Source: Myripristis murdjan
Lineage: Eukaryota > Chordata > Actinopteri > Holocentriformes > Holocentridae
Direction: 5' to 3'
Assembly: GCF_902150065.1 (NCBI RefSeq)
Contig: NC_043994.1
Span: 19,772,913 to 19,836,912 of the forward strand
Length of the DNA stretch: 64,000 bases
The translations under genes and the position numbers were made by a program. The notes under the pieces were generated by a model. The model saw only the letters and a program-made list of their open reading frames with translations. It had not been told where the DNA came from and made no database searches. Below are positions 1 to 10,660 of the stretch, in pieces. Numbering within the stretch: position 1 is the stretch's first letter; each line of letters starts with the position of its first letter.

Positions 1-2075
1 CAGATCATCAAATAGGCCAAGACTATCGCCCCAGAGCGGCTGAGACCCATGGCACAGTGGACCAATACGTTCCCTGGAGGGCACATCAGTGTGTTTTCTG
101 AAAATTTCAGCTCTCTGTACAGTTAGGTAGTAAAGTGCATTGCACATCAATCCCATCAGACAAGCCATACCAAAGCTATTACATCAAGAATCAACATGAC
201 TGGGTAAGGAGGTCCTTCCTGGTGTCTACACTGCAAAAAAAAAAAAAAAAAAAATCTCCATTGTAACAAATCATTTAGTTTCATAGTCATTATTAAATCA
301 TATTTTCCTTAAAACAAGTGAAAAAAATCTTCCAGTGAGATAAGATCATGCAGCTTCACTTTTTTTTAATGAATTTCTCTAGGAACAAGTATAAATACAC
401 TGAAACAAGGCAGGATAAGGCAGATTAGCCCACTAGTATCACAAAAATAACACTTGATTCAAGAAAACTCAGGAAACAAGTTGACTAACACTGGAAAAGA
501 GTGGGATTATATCATCCCATTGGCAGATTTTATTTTCACTTGTTTAAAAAAAAAAGATTTCAACACTGAACATGAGACTAAATGACTCAATAGGAGATTT
601 TTTGCAGTGCATTCAACCCCATCCTTTAATACAAATAGAACAAAAGCCACAGCCTCAACAGCACAAACAAATATCTGTCATCCTAAAGCTTAAAGGCTGT
701 TGTTTTAAGCTTGGTTTGGACAGCCGTCCTCAACATAGTGAGTCAGATAAAATGAATGCTCCCACCACAGCTGCAGACATATTTATCTATTCATCCACTC
801 CCATCCCATTAATAACTCCTTATTCTCATGTAAAAGTTCAAAAGCCTTCCCAGTGCTTCTCAAAAAGAAATGCCTCCTTTTTTACTGAAGTTACACATGG
901 TGACAACCATTTGAACCACAGAGACACATGAGGAACGTTTTCATTTCTCCAGTATAAAGAAACTCATTGCCTTTCCTTTGTTGGTAACATTTAATAACAA
1001 AGGCATTTTCCCTGCACTGACTGGAAAAATGAATCATCTCCCAACAACAGTAACCCGGGGTTTACTAGAATCTCCACCATGTAATTTTTTCCAAATCCCC
1101 ACCACCGCTCAAGATATTTCCACAATCAGAGCATGTAACAATCTCCCTGCTTCAGCCTTGCATCTGGGACTGTACTTCAAATAATTACTGTGTTTTGTAT
1201 ATTGGAAACTCAGTGTTTATGGTTAAACTGTGAGAGTTTTTGTTGACTTTTATGAGGCAAATCCTGAGCTCTCTCACATGTAAGCCTCCATTCAAAATCA
1301 GTGCAATCTTGCTGTGTTTCCTATTTAATCCTTGTTTGCTAATGCTTACAAGGAAGTAAGATATGATGCAATACGATACAAAATATATGTGATTTCAACA
1401 TTTACAACATTATCACAGAAGTCTGGTTTCTTACCCATTCAAATTCTGACATCTCAGATATTTGATACATGTTTATTTATTCATTTATTTATTTTCCATG
1501 CCTTACCTCCCTCCAAAAACATGAGATTGCAGACATGATTGTGTGAATTTAAGTCCCCTCAAATAGATGTGTGTGCCCTTGTCTACAATTTGAATGAGCT
1601 TGTACTGACATGTGGGAGAGTTAGACTATTTGCACACTAACCCTTTTGCTTCAGAGCACTGTCTATGAACTGTGCAGAGGGGTGGAAGTAGGGCTGCAGG
1701 TCAAACTCAGGATGGTCCGCGGCCTCCACGCCGTGATACTCCACCTCCATGTCGCTGTAGAACTGCTGCCCTGTGTTGATCCGGTGACGTCCCGCTGCAG
1801 CATTCACTATGTGAGTGACTCCCAAGGATGAGAGTGTGGCTTTGTCCCGCGCCACAGACCTGCATGGACACACAACGTAACAAACTGACCCATCATAATA
1901 TCATAATAGTGATTAATAATTTAATTCCATTTGTTGTGATTTTTCTACTCACTCGTCCCCAATGTACAGGTTGGGCCAGACTTGATCGACAGGCCCCACT
2001 GGCTTCCTGTTGTGCCATAGTATTTGACGCAGCTCCAGTAAAGATGGTATTTCCTCCTCCTGGGCTAAATGACCT
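1..2075 (-). CDS. DUSP13B-like dual-specificity phosphatase, copy A (partial at window edge)
   Basis: Small cytosolic Cys-based protein phosphatase of the atypical DUSP family. Three minus-strand coding pieces fit in phase: 1953-2075 (ends ..VWPNLYIGD, then GA|gtgagt), 1642-1859 (SVARDKATL.., VTHIVNAAAG, general-acid Asp in AADHPEF) and 73 down to the window edge, which carries the HC(X5)R loop HCAMGLSRS. The C-terminal part lies outside the window. Intron 2 is about 1.57 kb, much longer than in the neighbours. The first piece has a good acceptor at its 5' side and no ATG after it, so the start codon must be in an upstream exon that I could not locate in the microsatellite-rich DNA up to 2550. 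Active-site and exon-2 wording is closer to human DUSP13B (TMDP) than to DUSP29. Copies B, C and D follow upstream on the same strand. Confidence 0.85.
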
Positions 2076-2352
2076 CTGCAGCGACAAAAATGTGTGTGTG
2101 TGTCTGTGTATGTGTGTGCTTGCATGTGTGTGTAGCAGTATTTATGCAGATGTGTAATCATGTACAGTACCTAGGATATCCCACCAATAACTGTGTCCGT
2201 GTTTCTATGTGTGTGTATTTTTACACACACACATTTTTTTTGGGGGGGTACTTAGATCTTTAGATCTCAAGTGTCGTGGGTACTTAGATCTTTAGATCTT
2301 GAGTGTCATCTTTTATTCTTTATTTTTGTACTCTGTGGATACTGCTGAAAAC

Positions 2353-2379
2353 TGTGAATTTCCTTCGGGATGAATAAAG

Positions 2380-2413
<34 letters not shown>

Positions 2414-2414
2414 A

Positions 2415-2456
<42 letters not shown>
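2353..2456 (+). mobile_element. LINE/SINE 3' tail with (TATC)n microsatellite
   Basis: GAATTTCCTTCGGGATGAATAAAGT followed by about 18 ATCT units with one interruption. This is the usual 3' end of a teleost non-LTR element, here between phosphatase copies A and B. Confidence 0.6.
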
Positions 2457-2458
<2 letters not shown>

Positions 2459-2496
2459 TATGCCTGTGTGAGTGTGTGTTTGTGTATGAGCATGTC

Positions 2497-2502
<6 letters not shown>

Positions 2503-2547
<45 letters not shown>
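2503..2547 (+). repeat. (TG)n microsatellite
   Basis: About 22 uninterrupted TG units, ending directly beside the stop codon of copy B. Related imperfect TG tracts occur at 2091-2150 and 3170-3222, and a (CA)15 tract at 5836-5865. Confidence 0.97.
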
Positions 2548-2549
<2 letters not shown>

Positions 2550-2550
<1 letters not shown>

Positions 2551-3356
2551 TACAGTTTGTCTGCCTCTTGGCGTCTCCTCCTCTCCCTCTCCAGGCTCAT
2601 GTCCAGGCTACGGAGCTGCTGCAGGAAGCCCGGGTTGGGACAGATGTCTCTGTGAGGTCTGACTGCAGCCACTGCCTCCTGCAGCCGCAGGCCCTCAACG
2701 ATCATCAGGAAGGCCAGCACCAGTGTTGAGGAGCGGCTCACACCCATCAGGCAGTGGACTAACACCCGTCCTGAGAAGCAGCATCAGTCAAATGACAATC
2801 CAATCACACACACACACACATAAAAGACAGGATTTTGTGTTAAACATGACCGACTTGCCTCCCATGCCCAGGGCGGCTCTGATGTATCGTGCCGTCGGGT
2901 AGAAGAAGGGACTGAGGGCGAACCCTATTGCATCATCAGCCTCCACCCCATAATAGTCCACTGACATGTCTCTGTAGAAGCGTGGGCCGGTGTTCACATA
3001 GAAATAGAATCCTGGGCCGGGATTGGCTGGACCGTGGGCAGCATTGACAATGTGTGTGATTCCCAAACTGTGGAGAGTGGCCTTGTCACGAGCCGCCACC
3101 CTGAGAGACATGTACACATTGCCATTCTGTGAGTTGGGGCTGATGGTTTACAGTAGTGTGTGTATTTATGTTTGTATGTGTGTGTGTGTGAGTGTGTGTG
3201 TGTGTGTGTGTGTATGTGTGTGTCAACCTACTCATTGCCAATGTAAAGGTTGGGCCAGACTTGATTTAGATGCCCAGTTGGCTGCCTGTCTGCCAGCAGA
3301 AACTCTTGCAGCTCTGAGACAGTAGGAGGCTCATATGGAGGGTCCCTCAGCGACAT
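2550..3356 (-). CDS. dusp13b: DUSP13B-like dual-specificity phosphatase, copy B
   Basis: Complete 195-residue atypical DUSP in three exons: 3232-3356, 2859-3100, 2550-2770. The start is the ATG of MSLRDPPYEPPTVSELQ, which aligns with SPYQPPTLASLQ near the start of human DUSP13B. Then come [26 protein letters not shown], and the catalytic loop H128-C129-LMGVS-R135-S; D98 is the likely general acid. Exon 2 is 24 nt longer than in copies A and C, adding about eight residues rich in Gly, Pro, Phe and Tyr (around 68-80) that look like an internal repeat of the following NTGPRFY segment. The usual FDLS after the general acid reads FALS here. Intron 2 is only 88 bp and uses a GC donor (GGAG|gcaagt). 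Family role: dephosphorylation of Tyr/Thr phosphoproteins; the human gene is expressed in testis or muscle. Symbol by similarity; paralogue naming in fish is unsettled. Confidence 0.9.
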
Positions 3357-3656
3357 ACTGATCCACACACACATGCACGCACACACAAACACACACGTAA
3401 ACACACACAGTGAGTTTAAAAGATTGCATCTAATGAGCTTTCACCATGTCTTGAGTAAGTTCCTGGGATGTCAAAATATATTTTAAGGCTACCTGCCACA
3501 ACTTCTTCTCACACCACTCGTTTGAATGTCACACCAATATCAAATGTAAGCATCAACAAGTTCACACGTCTAATCATGTTCATCGATGTTACACTAAGCA
3601 AATAAATGTGAAAGATCACATCGGATCTGTTTTTACATTCAATCATGTGAACTTAC

Positions 3657-3711
3657 CTTACATAACGGCAGTGCAAACCTCTCTGCCCGTGCCTGCTCTT
3701 ATTCCTTTATA
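3657..3711 (-). promoter_or_regulatory. Probable TATA promoter and short 5' UTR exon of DUSP13B-like copy B
   Basis: On the minus strand TATAAAGG starts at 3711. About 50 bp downstream is a strong splice donor (GTAAG|gtaagt, exon end at 3657), and an acceptor cag sits directly before the start codon at 3356. This suggests a very short untranslated first exon spliced to the coding exon. Inferred from motifs only. Confidence 0.4.
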
Positions 3712-3779
3712 AACACTCACACTGCAACACTCAGAGCACATACAACTGTGACCTGTTTCCTTTTTTAACTCTGTAATCA

Positions 3780-4900
3780 TACACTCATTAGTGACAAAAA
3801 CTTCCTGCAGATTATATTCACAGGCAGGAAAAGCCCTGTGTTATTGTCCATTATGACTGTACACTTCAAGGAACTGCTCATGGAAAATGTGGTGTGATCA
3901 TATAAACACTAACATGAATTAACTTTCTCAGTCTCCATGACCCTCATATTGTTATGTAACGCAGTTTTTGTTTGTGTCTCTATGCACCCGCACAGGAAAA
4001 AAATAATAATGCCTGCTGGTCTGGCCCCTTAAGAAATGTGATCTTGCCTGGGAAGGATTTGTCCGTATACTGTGTTACTTCAGCTTCATTTGGCTGAAAA
4101 GCATGCTGATTTACTTAGGATTTGTTAACTGAGTTGTTTATTCCCACTGAATTTAGTAAAAATAGAAAGAGTTCATTCAAATTCAGAAATTGACAATTGC
4201 TGTGGATATACAACACTGTCCCCATTTCTATTCATGACTGCAGTTACAGGCACAAAACTTATAGTTAACACCAGCCACACCAGTGGAAAGAGGTCATTTT
4301 TACGCCACATTTCTTCTGCTCTGTGTTTAAATGTCACCATTTTTCTTCACAATCATTTTCGTCTTTTTCTTTGACAGTACACATTATGCCCAAAGCGAGG
4401 AAAACTGTGATTGTAATCTGAAATTGTATTATAACTAAGAAATGTCAAATGATGAATTAGTCATTTTCATGTGACATATTAGCAATAATTTGGCCGTAGT
4501 CCATATGTGTTCATCTCCCAGTCAACTTATGGCCCAGCAACATATATAAAACATATATTGCCTGTGTGCTACAAATTCTATTTCTACTCAAATGTCTGCT
4601 CAAATGTCTATGTACGTGTTTCCTGTAAAATAAAGGCTGTACCTGCTGTTCGCAAAATAGATGGATACTTCTTGGTAATATTTTAAGGAGATGCAATTGT
4701 TTTAAATGAAAAAAAAAACAGTTATTTTGATTAGGAGAATGACAAGTTACTGGTACTTCATTAAATACACCATTCAAAGATGTCCATAGTGTGAAATTTG
4801 CTGTGCATAGTCTAAAATCTCAGTAAAATATGGTCCATGACATTATTATTTCCACCATAGGGCACTACAAGTCAGCTAAAATATCTTCATGGAATTTCAT
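3780..4900. other. Intergenic stretch between phosphatase copies B and C
   Basis: About 1.1 kb of AT-rich DNA with no coding exon, RNA gene or clear repeat that I can recognise. Its right part probably merges into the 3' UTR of copy C. Confidence 0.5.
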
Positions 4901-4911
4901 AAAAAGGTATA

Positions 4912-4917
4912 TTTATT
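4912..4917 (-). terminator. Candidate polyadenylation signal of DUSP13A-like copy C
   Basis: AATAAA on the minus strand, 360 bp after the stop codon of copy C. It is the first canonical hexamer I noticed in the right orientation; use is not shown. Confidence 0.35.
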
Positions 4918-5276
4918 GGATATGTACAAGAGAGGAAATAAGGCCACTATATGTACAAAGCTCACAGACAAGCTTGACAGCACTGACTGTCAGGGAACAT
5001 TTTCAGTGGCAAATTACATAGGTTGAATATGAAAATGTATTTAAGTATTTACAAAAAAAAAAAAAATTCTGAGATAAACAATGTTGACAACTATGGAAGA
5101 TAAATATGGAATTTAAATACTCTGCTCCACTGCTTGGAGGATAATTTCCACTGCCTGTTCTACATAATAATGTATTTTGACTGCAAATCATTATTTACAA
5201 GTTATGGTTCACACCAAGTGGATTGAGTTGTAACACACTGAGTGAGAGGAGAAAAGAGGAGTAAAGAGGAGGAGTG

Positions 5277-5833
5277 TCAGAGGAGAGGACACAGCCGCCT
5301 CTTGTGTGCCAGCTGGGCATCAAGCTTGAGGAGGAGGGACAGGAAGTTCCGGTTGGGATAAATGGCTCGTTTTTGGATCACATGCTTCACAGCATCAGAG
5401 AGAGAGAGGCGCTGCCGCAGCATCAAGTACACCAGGACCAACGTGGCTGAGCGACTCATACCCATGATGCAGTGCACCAACACTTTTCCTGTACAGCAGA
5501 GTGAGAGGGGAAAGAGGATGCAGAGGAAATTAGAAACAGAATGAGAAGTTGGAAAAGTAAACATTAGAAAGGAGAATGATGCACTTCCACAGCAGTGCAC
5601 ATCATAATACCATCTTTGCTCTTCAATGCCTTGTGTATGAAGTCAGCAGCTGGTTTGAAGAACTGACTGAGGTCAAAGTGATCTGAATCCTCTGCAGGGA
5701 TGCCGCAGTACACACAGGCACTTCCATAAAAACTCTGGTCACCAATGCTGCCCTGCTTGGAGTGAGCTGCGTTCAGGACATGAGTGATCCCAAGCTTACG
5801 TAACGCACTTCTGTTCTGTGCAATGGCCCTGTT

Positions 5834-5866
<33 letters not shown>

Positions 5867-6187
5867 AATAGATCCACACAGGGGATGAGAGGGAAATATA
5901 TGAAACAGTATTACTAATTCCAGCCGACTGCACTCACTGCACCTGCAACTTAACAGAACATTTAAACTCCATCTTGCTGCCCTGTGCAGAACGCACAAGG
6001 AAGGTGTCATTTCACTGTTTTAATCCCTGCAGCAGAATGTGCGAAACAGATGAGACACTCACACGTTTCCTATGTAGAGGTTGGGCCAAACCTCGTCCAC
6101 TGGCATGAGCTCCAGTGTGCAGGAATCCAAGATGAACTCCAGCTCTTTGATGAGCACCAGGTCCTGTGGCTGATCGCTCCCTGACAT
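5277..6187 (-). CDS. DUSP13A-like dual-specificity phosphatase, copy C
   Basis: Complete 184-residue atypical DUSP; exons 6063-6187, 5611-5828 and 5277-5488, with phases agreeing throughout. Start at [18 protein letters not shown]; a 3' splice acceptor (ctctctgagcag) lies immediately before the ATG, suggesting a further untranslated first exon. Motifs: [25 protein letters not shown]89 in AEDSDHF as likely general acid, and the P-loop H120-C121-IMGMS-R127-SAT. Exon 2 ([23 protein letters not shown]) resembles human DUSP13A (MDSP; FYGSSVSYLGVP, AADFIHRAL) rather than 13B. Human DUSP13A is reported from skeletal muscle, so muscle expression is a reasonable expectation only. Intron 1 begins with a (CA)n tract. 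With copy D it forms a 13A-like pair upstream of the 13B-like pair. Confidence 0.9.
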
Positions 6188-6743
6188 CCTGCTCAGAGAG
6201 ACAGACCTCAATGCTACACCCCACTGTCTGTGTACAATTCTCCCCTCACTGCCAGAGTGCATGTGTGTGTGTGGAGTCTGACAGTGAGGGACATGAGCAG
6301 GTGGTTGCGTTGAATACCGGTCGGCTCCAAAATTAGCTCTCAGTTCAGCTTGTTCCCTCGTGCTTGATATGTAGTCATGGTCTTTGCTGTTGCACTGATT
6401 CTGGTCAATGATGACAAAGATCCACAGAAAGACAGAACTAGTCTCTGTTTGGCCTGAGGTCACATCAGGAAATGACAAAGACGGGAGGAACGGCAGGGTC
6501 AACACAGTATAATTGTATATTCATAGCATCTGGTATTCAATAATGCCAGTGAGTCATAATGGGGCAAGTGGTACAAATGGCGATGCAGTTGCATGGTGTA
6601 AAATAAAGACATTAACTGCCATTCCACCAGTGCACATTATAAGAAATGTCGCAGAAGGACCTGTATATGGAGGTTTTGTTTCATTCATAATGTGGGGAGA
6701 ATCCTCCAGCACACTGTTCGAGCCCCACCTCCACTTCACTTTA

Positions 6744-7672
6744 TCATGGCTCAGTCAAACCTCGAGCTCTCTCCTCTTGTAGTTTTTGGTCCAGAGTGAT
6801 TAGCTGTCGCAGGAAGCCTCTGTTTGGGAAAATCCAGCGTTTCTTTTGCACAGAGTGAACAGCGGACAGAAGACTGAGGTGGTGATGGATCATGAGGTAG
6901 GCTAGGACCAATGCAGCTGATCGGCTCACGCCCACAGCACAGTGCACAAACACTTTGCCTGGAAAACATAACAGATATATCCATGCAGACTGAAAGCAGA
7001 GCACAAGTCTGTCTCAGTGGAAGAGAGCAGTTGTGTTAATTTGCAGTAGTTGTTTCCATGCATGCACTGTATCTGTGTCTGCAAAAATGTGAAGTGAGTG
7101 ATGGTTTGGAGTACCTCCTGAGGTCAAGGCCTGGTGAATGAAGTCAGCAGCAGGGTGAAAGAAAGGTGAAAGGTCAAATGTTGGCAGGTCGTTGGCAGGG
7201 ACTCCAAAGTAGGTCACTGTGGTTCCATAGAAATCATCGCTGCCCTTACAGCACATTTTACCATGAGCTGCATTCAGAACATGAGTGATGCCCAGCTGCC
7301 AAAGGCCAAACTTGTCATGAGACATGAACCTGGCAGGGACAGCATGCATATTACATTACTTAACAAACAAGATGCACATTTATATGCATTTCATACACGG
7401 GATATAACAACATACACAAATACCCACATGTCTCCTAGATACAGGTTCGGCCACACCTCATCTCCATGGTGACAGGAGCGTGCAGCTGAATGTAAAATCT
7501 CCTCCAACTCTTTGAGAGACGGGGTCTCCCACGTAGACTTGCTCCTCTCTGAATCCTCTGTCTCACACATGCACTTGGTTTGCTCCTCTAACTTTGTCTC
7601 ACAGACATTTCTCTGTTCAGAGTCTCCTGTCTCTTGTCTTGCAACAGCTGTAAACGCACTCTTGACACTCAT
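6744..7672 (-). CDS. dusp13a: DUSP13A-like dual-specificity phosphatase, copy D
   Basis: Complete atypical DUSP of 224 residues; exons 7428-7672, 7115-7329 and 6744-6958. The N-terminus before the conserved [19 protein letters not shown] block is about 40 residues longer than in copy C and rich in Cys, Glu, Thr and Ser. I chose the ATG of MSVKSAF; an in-frame ATG 36 nt upstream (MHVPYTF) is also possible. Motifs: [14 protein letters not shown]129 in ANDLPTF as likely general acid, P-loop H159-C160-AVGVS-R166-SAA. Exon 2 ([17 protein letters not shown]) is the closest of the four to human DUSP13A, so this is the best candidate orthologue. It is the promoter-proximal member of the head-to-tail cluster and faces away from samd8. 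Confidence 0.9.
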
Positions 7673-7709
7673 TTTAAAGTCTAAGCAAAACGTGTATGGT
7701 ACATGCACT

Positions 7710-8330
7710 CTGCTCTTTACCTTAAACTAAATCATGCCACCCTGTGCCTTTGCTCTGACTCTGAAAGCTGTTGCTATGGCTGTACCTCTCCCGCAGTCTC
7801 TGACTGTTAAAAACAGGTGGTGCAGTTGGGCAAAGGGACAGGACTCTGTAATGGACCAGATGTAGGGCTTGGCAATCTTGGCATATCTTTGATAAAATAT
7901 CTCGATATTGATATTATGATGATACTGCAAGGATGACTACTGGTGCTTTCGTAAGATATTTACACACAAAACATTGCAGATATGATGACCAAAAACAGTG
8001 GCTAGTAACACGACAGCTAAACTAGTCTAACATGTTGAGAACGTTGCATCCCTTTATTGTAACGCAGCCCTTAAAACCAGAAAAAGACAACACTTATGCC
8101 ACATCACTGTATTCTTTTATTGGATCCAAATCCCAAACGATATCTAGCTTCATACCACAATATTGATATAATGCCAATACACTGCTGATACATTGATGAC
8201 TGTTACCAAACTCAGAGGAAATATTATGTGCTGTCCACTTATGCCAGATGACGACATTGCAGCGTGTTGACCAATTGACCAAATCCAAGTTTTTCCTTCA
8301 TTTGACCAGCAGATGTCAGTGTGATCAGAG
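7710..8330. other. Intergenic region with a degenerate AT-rich repeat
   Basis: Between the divergent dusp13a-like and samd8 genes. From about 7865 the text TAGGGCTTGGCAAT followed by several CGATATTGATATT-like words resembles the common teleost MITE type beginning TAGGGCTGGGCGATAT. I cannot define both ends or a target duplication, so the family is not assigned. No coding exon seen. Confidence 0.35.
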
Positions 8331-8339
8331 CTGTACCAC

Positions 8340-8536
8340 TGTCCGCCTGGGACGATAATGGTGCGTGACGCTCTTTATTCACCTCGCTGTATTGTTGTCG
8401 TCTCTTCCTGTTTGGTGTTGCCTAGTTGTCAGAAGCATGTTGGTCACGCAACAACACTATTGTGAGCTTGAAGTCAAGCTACGCAGACAGAGAAGGCACT
8501 CACAACCTGCTGGAGAGGAGTGACAGTGGACATTTG
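8340..8536 (+). promoter_or_regulatory. samd8: Probable promoter and untranslated exon 1 of samd8
   Basis: A locally CpG-richer stretch ending in a good splice donor (CATTTG|gtaaga at 8536). It is positioned as the start of samd8, whose first coding exon opens about 2.1 kb downstream. Inference from composition and the donor; no TATA box seen. Confidence 0.4.
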
Positions 8537-9367
8537 GTAAGACATTTAAGAAGGGCAGCAACTGTGTATGAGCTATTTTAAAATAAGCCACTTAATATAC
8601 TTTTCTGACTTTGACATATTGTTCTGTTTTTGTTCTTTTTTTTTTTTTTAATATAAAGTCTAGACAATTAGTTTTATTACAAAATGAGTGTAATTATTAT
8701 ATGTTATGCTTACCACGCCCAAATAATAGTCTAATATACGCATGGGATTTGCCTAATGTTTATGTATCAGGTTGGAATAATGTACAGCACGATGTTACAA
8801 TGTAGCCTAACATTCAGCCGTTGAATAGACTATCAGCCCTTTGTCACATTCTCTCTCTCTCTCTCTCCGTCTCTCTCTCTTTGTCACACAGACTGAAGGG
8901 CTCTCTCACCACAGCTGTGTCACTGTCCTGTGAGTCACTGTAAGCCCAGCCAGAGAAGCTGACATGGCACTTATAGCCCCAGGCAGGAGGAACTGCATGT
9001 TGTGACTGTTATTGTGAGGTTCAGTCCAAGGAACCCGGCGACAGCATCTGTCTCTTTACCTGGAGAGTGCATGTGGAGGAAACAGACAGCAGCTGCACAG
9101 GTTGGTTTCACTGGCTGGAGCTTGTAGGCCGCAGCTTGAGATCTGATATTACTGACTCACTGGATGATTTGCATTAGCTTACCAGGGACAGACACAACGT
9201 GACATAGACAGGAGGTGACCTTAATGGTCCTGTTGCTTATGGGCTCAAGAGAGAGCCGGTTGTCATGCAACAAGCCACTCAGAGGTTGTTTCATTTGCAT
9301 TGAGTGTTCACATGACTTGACAGGCCTGTGAGAACTCAAATATAGGCTTCCTAGATGTACAGTGACA

Positions 9368-9597
9368 ATTAATCGATTAAACTGTTTGTCGCTCAACAAA
9401 AAAAAATAATGTTATAATTTTCATAATTGATGAATAATTTTCATCCTTTTTCAAAAGAAGATACCAAGTATTTGCTGGGTACAGTTTAACAAATGTTAAG
9501 AATGACATTTTCAAGACAAAACGATTGATAGACTTATTGAAAAAAAAAAAATTTGACTGGTTAATCAAAGGTGAAAATATTCGTTAGTTGCAACCCT
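9368..9597 (-). mobile_element. Degenerate MITE with a TAGGGTTGCAACTAACGA end
   Basis: Read on the minus strand the right edge is TAGGGTTGCAACTAACGA, followed by AT-rich sequence with TTGATTAACC, CGATT and AATCGATTAA words. This is the look of the very common teleost MITE with TAGGGCTGCAACTAACGATTA ends (usually classed as hAT-like). The other end is eroded, so borders are approximate. Confidence 0.45.
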
Positions 9598-10660
9598 ACT
9601 ATTGAGATATCATACAGCTACTGTGCTAACCTTACATTTCTCTTGGATGTAGGTTATAACCAAAGGCAATTGCCAATTACCAAAGGCTCTTTACAGAAGG
9701 TCTGTAACTTTGCCCAGCCAATTACCATAACCTTCTTGTACCAACCTGCTAATGCCGATCACTTTTTTTCTAATGAGGAGTAGTAGTTCCAGTGCTGTCA
9801 GTATTTTTTCTTACATTTCAGGTTGTGCTTGACTCCACAGCATGTGATAGTACAATACTATACTGTATTATTTACTGTATTATGCATCATGTAAAATAGG
9901 GCTATCAAGGTTCAAAGCCTAGGTTTGTCCTGTTGATTGTTGATAATAAGAAAACCTGTTTTCCTGAATATTTGGTTTATTGTCAAATCAAGGTGTAGAC
10001 TGTTGCTCATACACATTCAGCCGTAAGCAGTCGCAGTATGTGCTGAGGCTTGCAGACCTTTGGATCAGTAGAGACTATTGAGTGTTCGTTTATCAGCAGG
10101 TCAAAGGGCAGAGAGAGGGAGAGAGAGAGAAGGCTGGAGTGTGTGTCACCAGTAGTTGGATCCTCCTGGTGGAGAGGAACATTACAGCCACCATGATAGT
10201 GGAATAGACCTTTGCTTGTTTATTGAGGTAAACTCTACTGAGCAGTTTACTTGTTGTTTTGTTTTTGAGTCAAAAGTTAGACACATTTGGAGGTTTGTGA
10301 CTGTAGTACAGGTAGTTACACTTAGCCAGGTTGAATTGCTGTTAGTTATGGAAGGACATATAAAAGTGTAGGCCTGCTTTACATTGATCACTGTGTCAGT
10401 GCATGATATGTCAGTAGCCTACTACACAGGTGATGTAGTAGTACCACCAAGTAGCCTATGTAGAGCTAGGTCATGTAGTCTGAGTGCACTAACAAGCTGT
10501 CTTAGACCAAGGCCAGCTCAGCAGATTACCTCTAGCAGACGTCCAGATTAGGCATAGTGTAACATTTTGCCTGCATGCCTGACTGCACAACATGTGACGG
10601 TAACTATACTGTATTATTTACTGTGTCTCTCACTTCCTCTTTCTGCCTGTCTGCAGTGGG

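Noticed and set aside
572-931. Plus-strand open frame of 119 codons in copy A intron 2
   Set aside because: No family resemblance and no splice or promoter support. It lies in the intron of the minus-strand phosphatase.
2069-2263. Cys-Val repeat open frames around the TG tracts (also near 2468-2729 and 3023-3325)
   Set aside because: They are translations of microsatellites and antisense shadows of the phosphatase exons.
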